Positions 46,233-54,596 of a stretch of 64,000 nucleotides of DNA are shown here, piece by piece; within the stretch, counting starts at the first letter, position 1, and each line of letters begins with the position of its first letter. The position numbers were made by a program, and so were the translations under genes. The notes beneath the pieces were generated by a model. The model was not told where the DNA came from. It did no database searches and saw only the letters and a program-made list of their open reading frames with translations. This DNA comes from Nocardioides psychrotolerans (GTDB taxonomy: Bacteria; Actinomycetota; Actinomycetes; Propionibacteriales; Nocardioidaceae): contig NZ_FOQG01000019.1 in NCBI RefSeq assembly GCF_900113685.1, positions 1-64,000 of the forward strand, read 5' to 3'.

Positions 46233-47420
46233 ATGCGATCGCTGACGCTCGGAGTCCTGCTGGCCCTCGTCACCGCAGCCATCCCTGCGGGTGCGTTGAC
46301 CACCTCGTCGTCCGGGGCCGCTGCGGCTCCGACGGCCGTCGTGGCGAAGGAGCCGGCCCGGGCCGCGGTGCCGCGGCTCGTCGTGACCAAGCGGGTCACC
46401 GGGCTCAGCAACCCCTGGGACGTCAAGCCCATCGGCGGGGGCCGCCTGCTCATCACCGAGCGCGACACCGCCCGGCTCTTCGTCGCCGGCAAGGGCGCCA
46501 AGCGACGCGTCGCCTTCCCCTCCGACTCGGTCTGGGTCAACGGTGAGACCGGGCTGATGTCGCTCGAGGTCGACCCCGGGTTCCCCCAGAACCGACGCTT
46601 CTACACCTGCTCCGGCGGCTTCCTCGCCGGCGGCGGGCACGACGTCCGGGTCAACGCGTGGACGCTCAACAAGGCGCTCACCCGGGCGACCCTGGTCAAG
46701 AAGCTGGTCGGCGGGTTCCCGACGACCACCGGGCGCCACGGCGGCTGCCGGCTGCTGATCTCCAGCAACGGCGCGCTGGTCGTGGGCACCGGCGACGCGG
46801 CGGTCGGCACCAACCCGCGCGACCTCGACTCCCTCGGCGGCAAGATGCTGCGGCTGAACCGCACCACCGGGGCGCCCTGGCCGAGCAACCCCTTCATCGA
46901 CGCGCAGAACAAGAAGCGCCGCTACGTCCTGACCTACGGACACCGCAACATCCAGGGCCTCGCCCAGCGTCGCGACGGCACCCTCTGGTCGGTCGAGCAC
47001 GGTTCCTACCGCGACGACGAGGTCAACCGCATCGTCACCGGCGGTGACTACGGCTGGAACCCGGTTCCCGGCTACGACGAGTCGGTGCCGATGACCGACC
47101 AGTCCCTCCCCGGCACGCAGCTCGAGGCCCGGTGGCGCTCGGGAGACCCGACGATCGCCACCTCGGGAGCGTCGTTCGTCTACGGCAAGAAGTGGGGCGC
47201 TCTCGACGGTGCCCTGGCCGTCGCCGCACTGAAGGCGACCCGCGTCGTGTTCCTGACGTTCGACGCCCAGGGCAAGCTGGTCCGCAAGGACGTCCCGAAG
47301 ATCCTGGAGAAGTTCGGCCGGCTCCGCTCGGTCACCCGAGCCCCGAACGGCGACCTGCTCATCACCACCGACACCGACTCCGGCGGTGGCTCGGTGCTGC
47401 GCGTCCGACCGGCCGGCTGA
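46233..47420 (+). CDS. Secreted PQQ-dependent sugar dehydrogenase-like protein
   Basis: This 395-residue protein has a signal peptide (MRSLTLGVLLALVTAAIPAG) and a six-bladed glucose/sorbosone dehydrogenase propeller. Key parts are GLSNPWDVKPIGGGRLLITE, GETGLMSLEVDPGFPQNRRF, the catalytic-His region TTTGRHGGCRLLIS (RHxG), GTGDAAVGTNPRDLDSLGGK, GHRNIQGLAQ and the GGDYGWNPVPGYDES binding segment. Aldose sugar dehydrogenases of this group oxidise sugars with PQQ. PQQ synthesis genes are not in the window, so cofactor supply is unknown. Confidence 0.9.
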   Translation: MRSLTLGVLLALVTAAIPAGALTTSSSGAAAAPTAVVAKEPARAAVPRLVVTKRVTGLSNPWDVKPIGGGRLLITERDTARLFVAGKGAKRRVAFPSDSVWVNGETGLMSLEVDPGFPQNRRFYTCSGGFLAGGGHDVRVNAWTLNKALTRATLVKKLVGGFPTTTGRHGGCRLLISSNGALVVGTGDAAVGTNPRDLDSLGGKMLRLNRTTGAPWPSNPFIDAQNKKRRYVLTYGHRNIQGLAQRRDGTLWSVEHGSYRDDEVNRIVTGGDYGWNPVPGYDESVPMTDQSLPGTQLEARWRSGDPTIATSGASFVYGKKWGALDGALAVAALKATRVVFLTFDAQGKLVRKDVPKILEKFGRLRSVTRAPNGDLLITTDTDSGGGSVLRVRPAG

Positions 47421-47508
47421 GCAGGTCCCGTACGACGAGCCCGGGCCGGCGTGAGGAGCCGGCCGAACGTTCAGCCGTGCCGACCGGCACCCGCCGGTCT
47501 GTCGCGGC

Positions 47509-47796
47509 TCAGGCGGTCCAGCCGAGGAAGGCGCCGCCGGCCGTGAGCGCGCCGAACCAGAACACGAAGGCGAACAGCGCCACCCACACCAGCCGCCTCG
47601 GGTGAGGCGTCCACCACGCGCAGCACAGCACGAAGAGGGCGATCCAGACGAGGACGAGGAGCACCACTCCCCACCAGGGGGCGACCAGGCCGCTGGCGGC
47701 GTACAGGAAGAACGCCGCAGCCATGAGGATCATCCCGACGAACGGCCAGGGCTCGACGGTGCGCGGCGCGGTCGCGCGGCGACGGCGTGACAGCAC
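47509..47796 (-). CDS. Small membrane protein
   Basis: This 95-residue protein starts at GTG with a basic leader (MLSRRRRATAPRT) and has three transmembrane helices (FVGMILMAAAFFLYAASGLV, GVVLLVLVWIALFVLCCAWW, WVALFAFVFWFGALTAGGAF). Tryptophan is frequent at the membrane edges. The family is not recognised by function. It lies six bases downstream of the 65-residue gene and is probably cotranscribed. Confidence 0.72.
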   Translation of the reverse strand: MLSRRRRATAPRTVEPWPFVGMILMAAAFFLYAASGLVAPWWGVVLLVLVWIALFVLCCAWWTPHPRRLVWVALFAFVFWFGALTAGGAFLGWTA

Positions 47797-47802
47797 GGGG
47801 GC

Positions 47803-48000
47803 CTAGTCCTCGAGCTGCTCGTCGTCCCAGCCGGCGTCCGACTCCTTGTCCCAGGCCTCGGTGCGCTCCGCGGCCGTCTCCAGCGCGCGGGAGGCCTCGG
47901 CCTCGGTGGAGTAGGGGCCGAGCCGCTCCTTGTTGGGGCAGCCGTCGTGGCCCTCGACCCGGGAGTGCTTGATGCAGTACCAGAACTCGCTGTCGCTCAT
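47803..48000 (-). CDS. Conserved small actinobacterial protein
   Basis: This acidic 65-residue protein begins MSDSEFWYCIKHSRVEGHDG, continues CPNKERLGPYSTEAEASRAL and ends in a Glu/Asp-rich helix. The two Cys and two His near the start (C-x2-H-x5-H-x2-C) could bind a metal. The GPYSTEAEASRAL part resembles a SPOR-like strand-helix. Similar proteins are widespread in actinobacteria without known function. It probably forms an operon with the downstream membrane protein. Confidence 0.72.
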   Translation of the reverse strand: MSDSEFWYCIKHSRVEGHDGCPNKERLGPYSTEAEASRALETAAERTEAWDKESDAGWDDEQLED

Positions 48001-48084
48001 GGCGCCGAAACTACACTTCTCCCCCTTGCTCTCCCGACCACCAGGGCGTCCACCGCCCTGGTCGCCCGGGTCGAGGCGCTCCAG

Positions 48085-48226
48085 GGCGAGCTACCTCGAC
48101 CAGGGCGTGACCTTCGACATCGGCGGCGAGTTCCGGGTGCTCCAGGACAACGTGCGGGTCCCCTCGGGCGTGTCCTACGTGATGACCAACCGCCGCGCGA
48201 TCTCCGCAGCGCCAAGAACGAAATGA
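48085..48226 (+). pseudogene. Short C-terminal coding remnant upstream of rnpB
   Basis: A plus-strand frame reads SYLDQGVTFDIGGEFRVLQD, then NVRVPSGVSYVMTNRRA, and stops at 48226. It has good codon bias but no start codon, and the preceding sequence is antisense to the divergent small gene. It looks like the tail of a lost gene. The family was not recognised. Confidence 0.4.
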
Positions 48227-48267
48227 CGAGGCTGGGGATCCGGCACTGAGGGCACTAGGGTGTCGCG

Positions 48268-48650
48268 TGCGGATGGGCTGGCCGGGCGACCGCGTGGACC
48301 GGAGTGATCTGGTCCCCGAGGAAGGTCCGGGCTCCACAGAGCAAGGTGGTGGGTAACACCCACCCGGGGTAACCCGCGGGACAGTGCCACAGAGAACAGA
48401 CCGCCAGCCGCTCCTCCGGGAGTGGTCGGCAAGGGTGAAACGGTGGAGTAAGAGACCACCAGCGGCCCGGGCGACCGGATCGGCTCGGCAAACCCCACCT
48501 GGAGCAAGATCAGACAGTGCGCGTTCGAGGGCTGCTCGCCCGAGTGCACGGGTAGATCGCTGGAGGCTGTCGGCAACGGCAGTCGTAGATGGATGGTCGC
48601 CGGCTGGCTTGCCAGTCACAGAACCCGGCCTACAGGCCAGCCCGTCCGCA
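48268..48650 (+). ncRNA. rnpB: RNase P RNA, bacterial type A
   Basis: The catalytic RNA of RNase P, which matures tRNA 5' ends. The hallmarks are the 5' P4 half GAGGAAGGTCCGGGCTCC followed by ACAGAGCAAGGTGGTGGGTAA, the GGTGAAACGGTGGAGTAAGA segment, and the 3' conserved CACAGAACCCGGCCTACAGG. The terminal P1 helix is perfect: GCGGATGGGCTGGCC (from 48269) pairs with GGCCAGCCCGTCCGC (ending 48649), which defines the ends to within a base or two. GGTCCGGG has G where most RNAs have A (AGTCCGGG). Confidence 0.93.
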
Positions 48651-48710
48651 CCGGGTCCCGGCGGCCCCGTGGTGTGATGGTGACGCCCCGGAGCGCAAGG
48701 GAGGCCGCCC

Positions 48711-49901
48711 ATGCAGGACGCCCCGCCCTCGCACGGCGCCCCGTCGTTCAGCCGCTTCTGGACGGCGGCGACCCTGAGCTCCTTCGGCACAGCCGTGACC
48801 ACGGTGGCGATGCCCGTCCTGGTCGTGACGACGCTCGAGGCCTCCGCGTTCGAGGTCGGGGTCGTGAACGCCGCCCAGTTCCTGCCGTACGCCGCGCTGG
48901 GCCTGGTCGCCGGGGTCTACGCAGACCGGTGGCGACGCCAGCGGATCCTGGTGTGGAGCAGCGTCGGTCGGGCGATCACCCTGGGTGCGATCCCGGTGCT
49001 GTGGGCGCTCGACGCCCTCCAGGTGTGGCCCCTGGTCGGGCTCCTGCTCCTGTTCGGGTCCTTCTCGGTGTTCGCGTTCGCAGCGACCCAGTCCCTGCTG
49101 CCACGGATCGTGCCGCGTGAGCGACTGGTCGTCGCCAACGCCCGCCTCGACCAGAGCGATGCCGCCGCGCAGACGCTGGGGCCCGCTCTCGGGGGCGGGT
49201 TGGTCGGGCTGCTCGGCGCACCCGTGGCCATTGCCGTCGACGCGGTCAGCTATCTCCTCGACGCGCTCCTCAACGCCGGACTGCGCGTCACCGAGCCCCC
49301 GGTCGACGCCTCGACGCCGCGCAACCTGCGTCGCGAGATCGGCGAGGGCCTGCGCTTTACCTACCGCCACCGCACCCTGGCGCCCCTCGCGTTGTCCACG
49401 CACGTGTGGTTCCTCGCCAACGGCGCGGGCTTCACGGCGCTGTCCCTCGTGGCACTGCGCGAGATGGCGCTGTCCTCCCTCGTCTTCGGGCTGCTGGTCA
49501 CCGTCGCCGGCAGCACCGGTCTCGTCGGCGCGAGCATCGCCCCCTCCCTCGGCCGGCGGATCGGTGCCGGGCCGGCGATCGTCCGGTCCCGGGCGGTCTA
49601 CCCGGTCGCCTGGCTCCTCGTCGCGCTGGCACCGACGGTGTCCACCGCCGCCGGGGTCGCTCTGCTGACCGTGGCCCTGGGACTGCACGGGCTCGCCGGC
49701 GGCCTGGAGAACGCCAACGACATGGGCCTGTGGCGGCGGTCGGTCAACCGCACCTCGGCGGCCGTCGGCGCCCTCCTGGGCGGCACTGCCGTGGCGTTCC
49801 TCGGTGCGAGCCCGGCCCTGCTCGGCGTGGCGGTGGTCTTCACCGTCGCCGTCGCTGTCGCCGGGCTCTCCCCGCTCCGGGAGGTGCGCCAGGTCCTCTA
49901 G
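48711..49901 (+). CDS. MFS transporter (MFS_3/enterobactin-exporter-like)
   Basis: This 396-residue permease has about 12 hydrophobic segments. Its motif A is GLVAGVYADRWRRQRILVWS, followed by QSLLPRIVPRERLVVANARL and a conserved LDQSDAAAQTLGPALGGGLV helix, typical of the MFS_3 group of exporters. The substrate is not predictable. It follows rnpB by 60 bases. Confidence 0.87.
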   Translation: MQDAPPSHGAPSFSRFWTAATLSSFGTAVTTVAMPVLVVTTLEASAFEVGVVNAAQFLPYAALGLVAGVYADRWRRQRILVWSSVGRAITLGAIPVLWALDALQVWPLVGLLLLFGSFSVFAFAATQSLLPRIVPRERLVVANARLDQSDAAAQTLGPALGGGLVGLLGAPVAIAVDAVSYLLDALLNAGLRVTEPPVDASTPRNLRREIGEGLRFTYRHRTLAPLALSTHVWFLANGAGFTALSLVALREMALSSLVFGLLVTVAGSTGLVGASIAPSLGRRIGAGPAIVRSRAVYPVAWLLVALAPTVSTAAGVALLTVALGLHGLAGGLENANDMGLWRRSVNRTSAAVGALLGGTAVAFLGASPALLGVAVVFTVAVAVAGLSPLREVRQVL

Positions 49902-49918
49902 CGACCGTCCTCTAGCGC

Positions 49919-50272
49919 TTAGCGACGGGCCGAACGGCCCCGGTGCACGCGTCGGCGTACCTGCCACATCCGCAGCGTCGCCGCGATGGCGGCCAGCAGC
50001 AGACCCGCCGTGGCCGCCACGAGCAGAGCGACCGCCAGCGGTGTCTGGCCCTCCCAGCCGAAGTAGGACACCGTCACGTCCTGGGTGTTCTGGGCGATGA
50101 AGACGATGAGCAGGATCAGCACCAGACCGAGGGCGACGACGCCGAGCCACAGGCCGCTGGTGCGTGAGCCGCGCAGCGGGTCGGGGCGGTCGGCTTCGGT
50201 CGACGACGTGGGCATCGGCCCCGGGTCTGCGCCCCCACCGGTGTCGCGGGGCGTGGTGGTCGGGTCAGTCAT
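49919..50272 (-). CDS. LapA-domain (DUF1049) membrane protein
   Basis: This 117-residue protein has a Pro/Thr/Asp-rich leader (1-38) and two transmembrane helices (LWLGVVALGLVLILLIVFIA and PLAVALLVAATAGLLLAAIA) with the LapA motif QNTQDVTVSYFGWEGQ between them. The C-terminus is highly basic. LapA is linked to envelope assembly in Gram-negative bacteria; in actinobacteria the role is unknown. The ATG at 50272 has AAGGAGAG upstream. Confidence 0.85.
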   Translation of the reverse strand: MTDPTTTPRDTGGGADPGPMPTSSTEADRPDPLRGSRTSGLWLGVVALGLVLILLIVFIAQNTQDVTVSYFGWEGQTPLAVALLVAATAGLLLAAIAATLRMWQVRRRVHRGRSARR

Positions 50273-50417
50273 GCTCTCTCCTTCGCGGGTCCTGGCGACC
50301 CGGTACCCCGCTGGTCCCTTCGTCACCGCGCCTGGTCCGCGACCATTCCGAGATTCGATGAAACCGGGCGCTGCCGCAGCCGGGCCCTGCCCCAGGGTTC
50401 CTCACTAGGCTGGACCC

Positions 50418-50876
50418 ATGACCTGGGCGACCTGCGACCACGGCCACGCCCACTGGGGCCGGCGCGGAGCGGCGGGTCTCCTCCTGGCCGAGGAAGGACG
50501 CGTCCTGCTCCAGCTGCGCGCCCGCTGGGTCCACCGCGGGGGCACGTGGTCCATCCCCGGCGGCGCCCGCGAGCGTGGCGAGTCCGGGGTGCAGGCGGCC
50601 CTGCGCGAGGCGAACGAGGAGCTGGGGCTCACGGCGCACGCGGTCGACGTGCGTGGCTCGTCGACCGCCAGCTGCGGCGGCTGGACCTACGAGACGGTCC
50701 TCGCCGTGCCCACCCGGCAGCTCGACCTGCACGACCACGCCGAGAGCGACGGCCACCGCTGGGTGCCGCTCGCGGAGGTCGAGGCGCTGCCCCTGCACCC
50801 GTCGTTCCGCACGGCATGGTCGGCACCGGGCTCGACGATCGTGGCCTTCGTCGCCGACAGCTCGGGCACGCCATAG
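50418..50876 (+). CDS. Nudix hydrolase
   Basis: This 152-residue Nudix-fold hydrolase has a full Nudix box (GGARERGESGVQAALREANE followed by ELG) at about residues 53-75, with the metal-binding R-E-x-x-E-E. The surrounding AGLLLAEEGRVLLQLRARWV and GTWSIPGGA strands are standard. MutT/ADP-ribose-type substrates are possible, but specificity cannot be read. Confidence 0.92.
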   Translation: MTWATCDHGHAHWGRRGAAGLLLAEEGRVLLQLRARWVHRGGTWSIPGGARERGESGVQAALREANEELGLTAHAVDVRGSSTASCGGWTYETVLAVPTRQLDLHDHAESDGHRWVPLAEVEALPLHPSFRTAWSAPGSTIVAFVADSSGTP

Positions 50877-50946
50877 GACGTTCGGCTGCGCGGGACTGTG
50901 GGTGCCCCTAGCCTCCGGGGACACGTCTCGTTCCGGGGAGGGAACC

Positions 50947-51627
50947 GTGCCAGGACATCTCGCCCGACTGCTGCTCGCGCTCGCCCTTGGCTGCGCGACC
51001 CTGAGCAGCGTCGCGTCGCCGTCGTACGCCGCCGACAAGGACTGCGGCGACTTCGCGACCCAGGCCGCGGCCCAGGGCTACTTCCTCGACAAGGGCGGCC
51101 CGCGACGCGACCCCGACCGCCTCGACTCCGACGGTGACGGCGTGGCCTGCGAGTCCAATCCGTGCCCGTGCTCGACCGCCCAGAGCGGCTCCGGGGCGGA
51201 CGCGCCGCCGGACGTCAAGCGGCAACGGGCGCGCATCGTGCGCGTCTCCGACGGCGACACCGTGGTGGCGAGGTTGAGCCGCAACGGGCTCGAGGTCAAG
51301 GTCAGGCTGCTCGGCATCGACACCCCCGAGGTGTTCGGCGGCGTCGAGTGCGGGGGTCGGGCGGCGTCCCGCACGACCAAGCACCTGCTCCCCCGAGGCA
51401 CGCGGGTCACGCTGGTGTCGGACCCGACCCAGGACCTCCGCGACCGCTACGGACGGCTGCTGCGCTACGTGATGAAGGGCAGCACCGACATCGACCAACG
51501 CCTCGTGCGTCGCGGCCGCGCCCGGGTCTACGTCTACGACGACGACCCGTTCCGTCGGGTGAAGGCCTACCGTGCCGCCGCCCGCAAGGCTCGGGCGGCC
51601 GGACTCGGTCTCTGGGGCAGCTGCTAG
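50947..51627 (+). CDS. Secreted thermonuclease-family protein with N-terminal excalibur motif
   Basis: This 226-residue protein starts at a GTG with GGGGAGGG upstream. It has a signal peptide (LLLALALGCATLSSVASPSY), then an excalibur calcium-binding motif (DRLDSDGDGVACESNPC) at about residues 57-73. A staphylococcal-nuclease domain follows (about 95-226) with VRVSDGDTVVARL, KVRLLGIDTPEVFGGV (catalytic Arg and Asp), RDRYGRLLRYVM (Arg) and a terminal GLGLWGSC. In many proteins the excalibur motif follows the nuclease; here it precedes it. It probably degrades extracellular nucleic acid. Confidence 0.88.
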   Translation: MPGHLARLLLALALGCATLSSVASPSYAADKDCGDFATQAAAQGYFLDKGGPRRDPDRLDSDGDGVACESNPCPCSTAQSGSGADAPPDVKRQRARIVRVSDGDTVVARLSRNGLEVKVRLLGIDTPEVFGGVECGGRAASRTTKHLLPRGTRVTLVSDPTQDLRDRYGRLLRYVMKGSTDIDQRLVRRGRARVYVYDDDPFRRVKAYRAAARKARAAGLGLWGSC

Positions 51628-53084
51628 GCCTCGTCCGGCAACAGTCGGAACTCGACGGTCCGCGTCGCCGCGTCGGCCTTCTCCAACCGCACCAGGACGT
51701 CGGTCCCCAGCGGCAGCTCGCCGTCCCCGACGACACGGGCCTCGACACCCACGCCGGTGAGCATCACGGTCCCGCGGGACGGGTCCTTGCGGTCGAGGCT
51801 GACGACGACGCCAGGGAAGTCCTCGCCGACGCGGGCCGTCAACAACCCGGCCTCGACCAGGTCGAAGACGGCCCGTTCATAGCTCTTGGCCCGCTGCCCC
51901 GACTGCTGCATCTCCTTCGGCAGCGCCGGCAGCGCCGCGAGCACCCAGTCGGGCACGGGCTCCCCCGAGCAGAGCGCGACACACACCTCGGCGGCGTAGC
52001 GGTCGGCGAGTCGGCGCAGGGGCGCCGTCACGTGGGCGTACTCGGACACGAGCGCCGCATGCATCGGCTCGGCCGGCACCTCGCCGTCGAAGGCGACGTA
52101 GCCACTGCCGCGCAGCAGGCGGGCCGAGGCGACGATCATCGCCGCGTGCGCCGGATCGGTGGCGTCCAGCGAGCGGATGAAGTCGGGATAGAGCTGCTCG
52201 GCCGGCCACTCGATGTGCAGCGCTCGGGCCGTGCGATGCAGACGCTGGACGTCACGCGGGTCCGGCGGCGGGAGAGTCCGCAGCAGCCCCACCCGGCCGT
52301 AGACCATGAGCGAGGCGGCCCCGAAGCCGGTGAGGAGGGAGATCTGTGCGTTCCAGAGCTCGACCGGCAGCAGGCTGCGGAACTCCAGGGTCCAGTGGTC
52401 GCCCTGGATGTCGATCTCCTGCTCGGGCAGCGGCAATGACACCCCACCGCGGGCGGCGTCGCGGGCAAGACGGAGCTCGCCGATCTCCTTCAGCAGCACG
52501 AGGACCTCGCTGGCGCTCGCGTCGTCGATCGCCCGCTGGGCCTGCTCGTAGGTCAGCTTGGCGGTCGAACGAACGCGGGCCCGCGCGACGGTGATGTCGG
52601 TGCCTTCACCGGTCTCGTCGAGGACGATCGTCCACAGCAGTGCCGGCCGGACCTCACCGGCCAGCAACGACCCGGCGTTCTCCGAGATGACCTTGGGGTG
52701 CAGCGGCACCTTGCTGTCGCCGCCGTAGAGCGTCTCGCCCCGGCGGTGCGACTCCAGGTCGACCGGGTCGCCAGCGGTGATGAAGGCCGCGAGGTCGGCG
52801 ATCGCGTAGTGGACGACGTAACCGGTGCCGTCGCGCTCGATGTGCAGCGCCTGGTCGAGGTCCATCGCCCCCTCGGGGTCGATGGTGACGAAGGCGAGCT
52901 CGGTGCGGTCGAGCTCCGGCATCCGCGGCCTCGCCGCGGCGGCGGCCGCTGCGACCTCCGTCTCCGGCGGGAAGTCCGGGGTCACGTCGAGCTCGGCGCG
53001 GATCCGTCCGATCCCCTCGCGCAGCAGCGCTGCGACGGCACCGTCCTCGGCTCCGGTGATGTGGACGACGCGGTTGCTCGGCAT
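51624..53084 (-). CDS. RNB-domain (RNase II/R family) exoribonuclease
   Basis: This 486-residue 3'-5' exoribonuclease has an RNB catalytic domain with the metal-binding VTIDPEGAMDLDQALHIERD and downstream YAIADLAAFI, then LHPKVISENAGSLL. SEYAHVTAPLRRLADRYAAE carries the conserved T-A-P-L-R-R motif. It lacks cold-shock domains at the N-terminus and is shorter than RNase R. The last 80 residues resemble an S1-like barrel. The ATG at 53084 was chosen because the frame upstream runs antisense to yaaA. It is divergent from yaaA with an 87-bp gap. Confidence 0.9.
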   Translation of the reverse strand: MPSNRVVHITGAEDGAVAALLREGIGRIRAELDVTPDFPPETEVAAAAAAARPRMPELDRTELAFVTIDPEGAMDLDQALHIERDGTGYVVHYAIADLAAFITAGDPVDLESHRRGETLYGGDSKVPLHPKVISENAGSLLAGEVRPALLWTIVLDETGEGTDITVARARVRSTAKLTYEQAQRAIDDASASEVLVLLKEIGELRLARDAARGGVSLPLPEQEIDIQGDHWTLEFRSLLPVELWNAQISLLTGFGAASLMVYGRVGLLRTLPPPDPRDVQRLHRTARALHIEWPAEQLYPDFIRSLDATDPAHAAMIVASARLLRGSGYVAFDGEVPAEPMHAALVSEYAHVTAPLRRLADRYAAEVCVALCSGEPVPDWVLAALPALPKEMQQSGQRAKSYERAVFDLVEAGLLTARVGEDFPGVVVSLDRKDPSRGTVMLTGVGVEARVVGDGELPLGTDVLVRLEKADAATRTVEFRLLPDEA

Positions 53085-53171
53085 GGCTCCGAGCCTAGAC
53101 GAGGGTGAGGCGCGCCTCACCTCGAGCGACCAGCGCAGGTCGACCACGGCGACCTCACTAGGGTTTGCCGC

Positions 53172-53951
53172 GTGCTGATCCTGCTGCCGCCCAGCGAGGG
53201 CAAGACCGCTGCGCGCCGTGGCAAGCCGCTCGACCTCTCCGCGCTCGGCAGCCCAGTGCTCACCTCGGCCCGCGAGCGCGTCCTCGATGCCCTGGTGACC
53301 CTCTGCGAGGGCGAGCCCGACGTAGCTGCCGCGACGCTCGGCGTACCCAGGACCCAGCTCGATCTGGTCGCCCTCAACGCCACCGTCCGCGATGCGCCGA
53401 CAGCGCGAGCCGACCAGGTCTACAGCGGCGTGGTCTACGAGGCGCTGGACTTCGCGACGCTGTCGTCGGCGGCCAAGCGCCGCGCCACCTCGCGCGTCGC
53501 CGTGACGAGCAGCCTCTTCGGGCTGGTCCGCCCCGGCGACCGGATCCCCGCCTACCGGCTCTCCGGCGACGCCACCCTGCCCGGCCTCGGCGGTGTGGCC
53601 GCGCACTGGCGAGACGCGCTCGGCCCGGCGCTCACCGAGGCCCTGGGCAAGGGCCTGCTCGTCGACCTCCGGTCCCAGATGTACGCCGCGTTCTGGCGGC
53701 CGCCGGCTGACCTCGCGAAGCGCGTGGCCACCGTCCGCGTGCTGCACGAGGTCGACGGCAGCCGCAAGGTCGTCAGCCACTTCAACAAGGCGACCAAGGG
53801 GCGCATCGTGCGCGAGCTGCTCGAGGACGGCCGTGACCCCCGCACCCCCGCGGCCCTGGCCGACGTCGTCCGCGACCTCGGGTGGACCGTCGAGGTCGGC
53901 GCCCCCTCCCCCCAGGGCACCCAGCTCGACGTCGTCGTCTCCGCCCTCTGA
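53172..53951 (+). CDS. yaaA: YaaA/DUF328 peroxide-stress protein
   Basis: This 259-residue protein starts MLILLPPSEGKTAARRGKPL (GTG start). It has the family signatures YSGVVYEALDFATLS, TSSLFGLVRPGDRIPAYRLS, LVDLRSQMYAAFW and VSHFNKATKGRIVRELLE. YaaA lowers intracellular iron and DNA damage during peroxide stress in E. coli, and the family has a DNA-binding-like fold. The length is normal. Confidence 0.93.
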   Translation: MLILLPPSEGKTAARRGKPLDLSALGSPVLTSARERVLDALVTLCEGEPDVAAATLGVPRTQLDLVALNATVRDAPTARADQVYSGVVYEALDFATLSSAAKRRATSRVAVTSSLFGLVRPGDRIPAYRLSGDATLPGLGGVAAHWRDALGPALTEALGKGLLVDLRSQMYAAFWRPPADLAKRVATVRVLHEVDGSRKVVSHFNKATKGRIVRELLEDGRDPRTPAALADVVRDLGWTVEVGAPSPQGTQLDVVVSAL

Positions 53952-54058
53952 TCGCCCGTACGCCGAGTCGGCGCGATGTTGCACGTCGCACCGCCGCGGC
54001 CTCCCGCCTCCCCCCTGCGGGCGTGCCGCGTGATCGCGGCGGCTGCCACGCTGGTCGG

Positions 54059-54544
54059 ATGACCGACGAGACGCACGACCACGCCGCCGACCACGCCGCC
54101 GACCACGGCCGCCCCAGCCCCGAGCACCGCCGCCCCGACGGGGTCGACGACGCCACCGTCGAGGCCCTCGGGAAGCTCTCCGCCGCCCTCGACCACGTGG
54201 AGGACGCGCGTGGGCACCTCTATGCGTTCCACCGGCTCTGCGGCAGCGCCGAGACGACCCTGGAGGAGGCGACCGCGATGATCCGCGATGCCGGGCACCC
54301 CGACCTCGCCGACGCCCTCGACACCGACGTGCTGGGTCGCAACCCGCTCCCGGGAATGTGGTCCTTCCAGATGGTCGAGGCCTACGACGACGGCTACTAC
54401 GCGGCGGCCAGGGGACTCCAGCAGCGCGCCCTCGACCAGCTCGTCGAGGGCCGCCGCCACGTGTTCGAGGCGGAGATGAAGGAGCTGCGCCGCACCCAGG
54501 GGCGATCAGGCCACGAGGCCACGCCCGAGGACGTCACCGGCTGA
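54059..54544 (+). CDS. Conserved actinobacterial hypothetical protein
   Basis: This 161-residue protein has a His/Asp-rich N-terminus with a repeated DHAADHAADH unit (residues 7-17) and a helical body: LGKLSAALDHVEDARGHLYA, MIRDAGHPDLADALDTDVLG, GMWSFQMVEAYDDGYYAAAR. It resembles a family of unknown function common in actinobacteria. The N-terminal histidines could bind metal. It is convergent with the RNase H/phosphatase gene. Confidence 0.75.
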   Translation: MTDETHDHAADHAADHGRPSPEHRRPDGVDDATVEALGKLSAALDHVEDARGHLYAFHRLCGSAETTLEEATAMIRDAGHPDLADALDTDVLGRNPLPGMWSFQMVEAYDDGYYAAARGLQQRALDQLVEGRRHVFEAEMKELRRTQGRSGHEATPEDVTG

Positions 54545-54596
54545 GTGCCGAGTGCCGAGTGCGCGTGATGGTGCTGCAACATCGTGCCGAGTCGGC

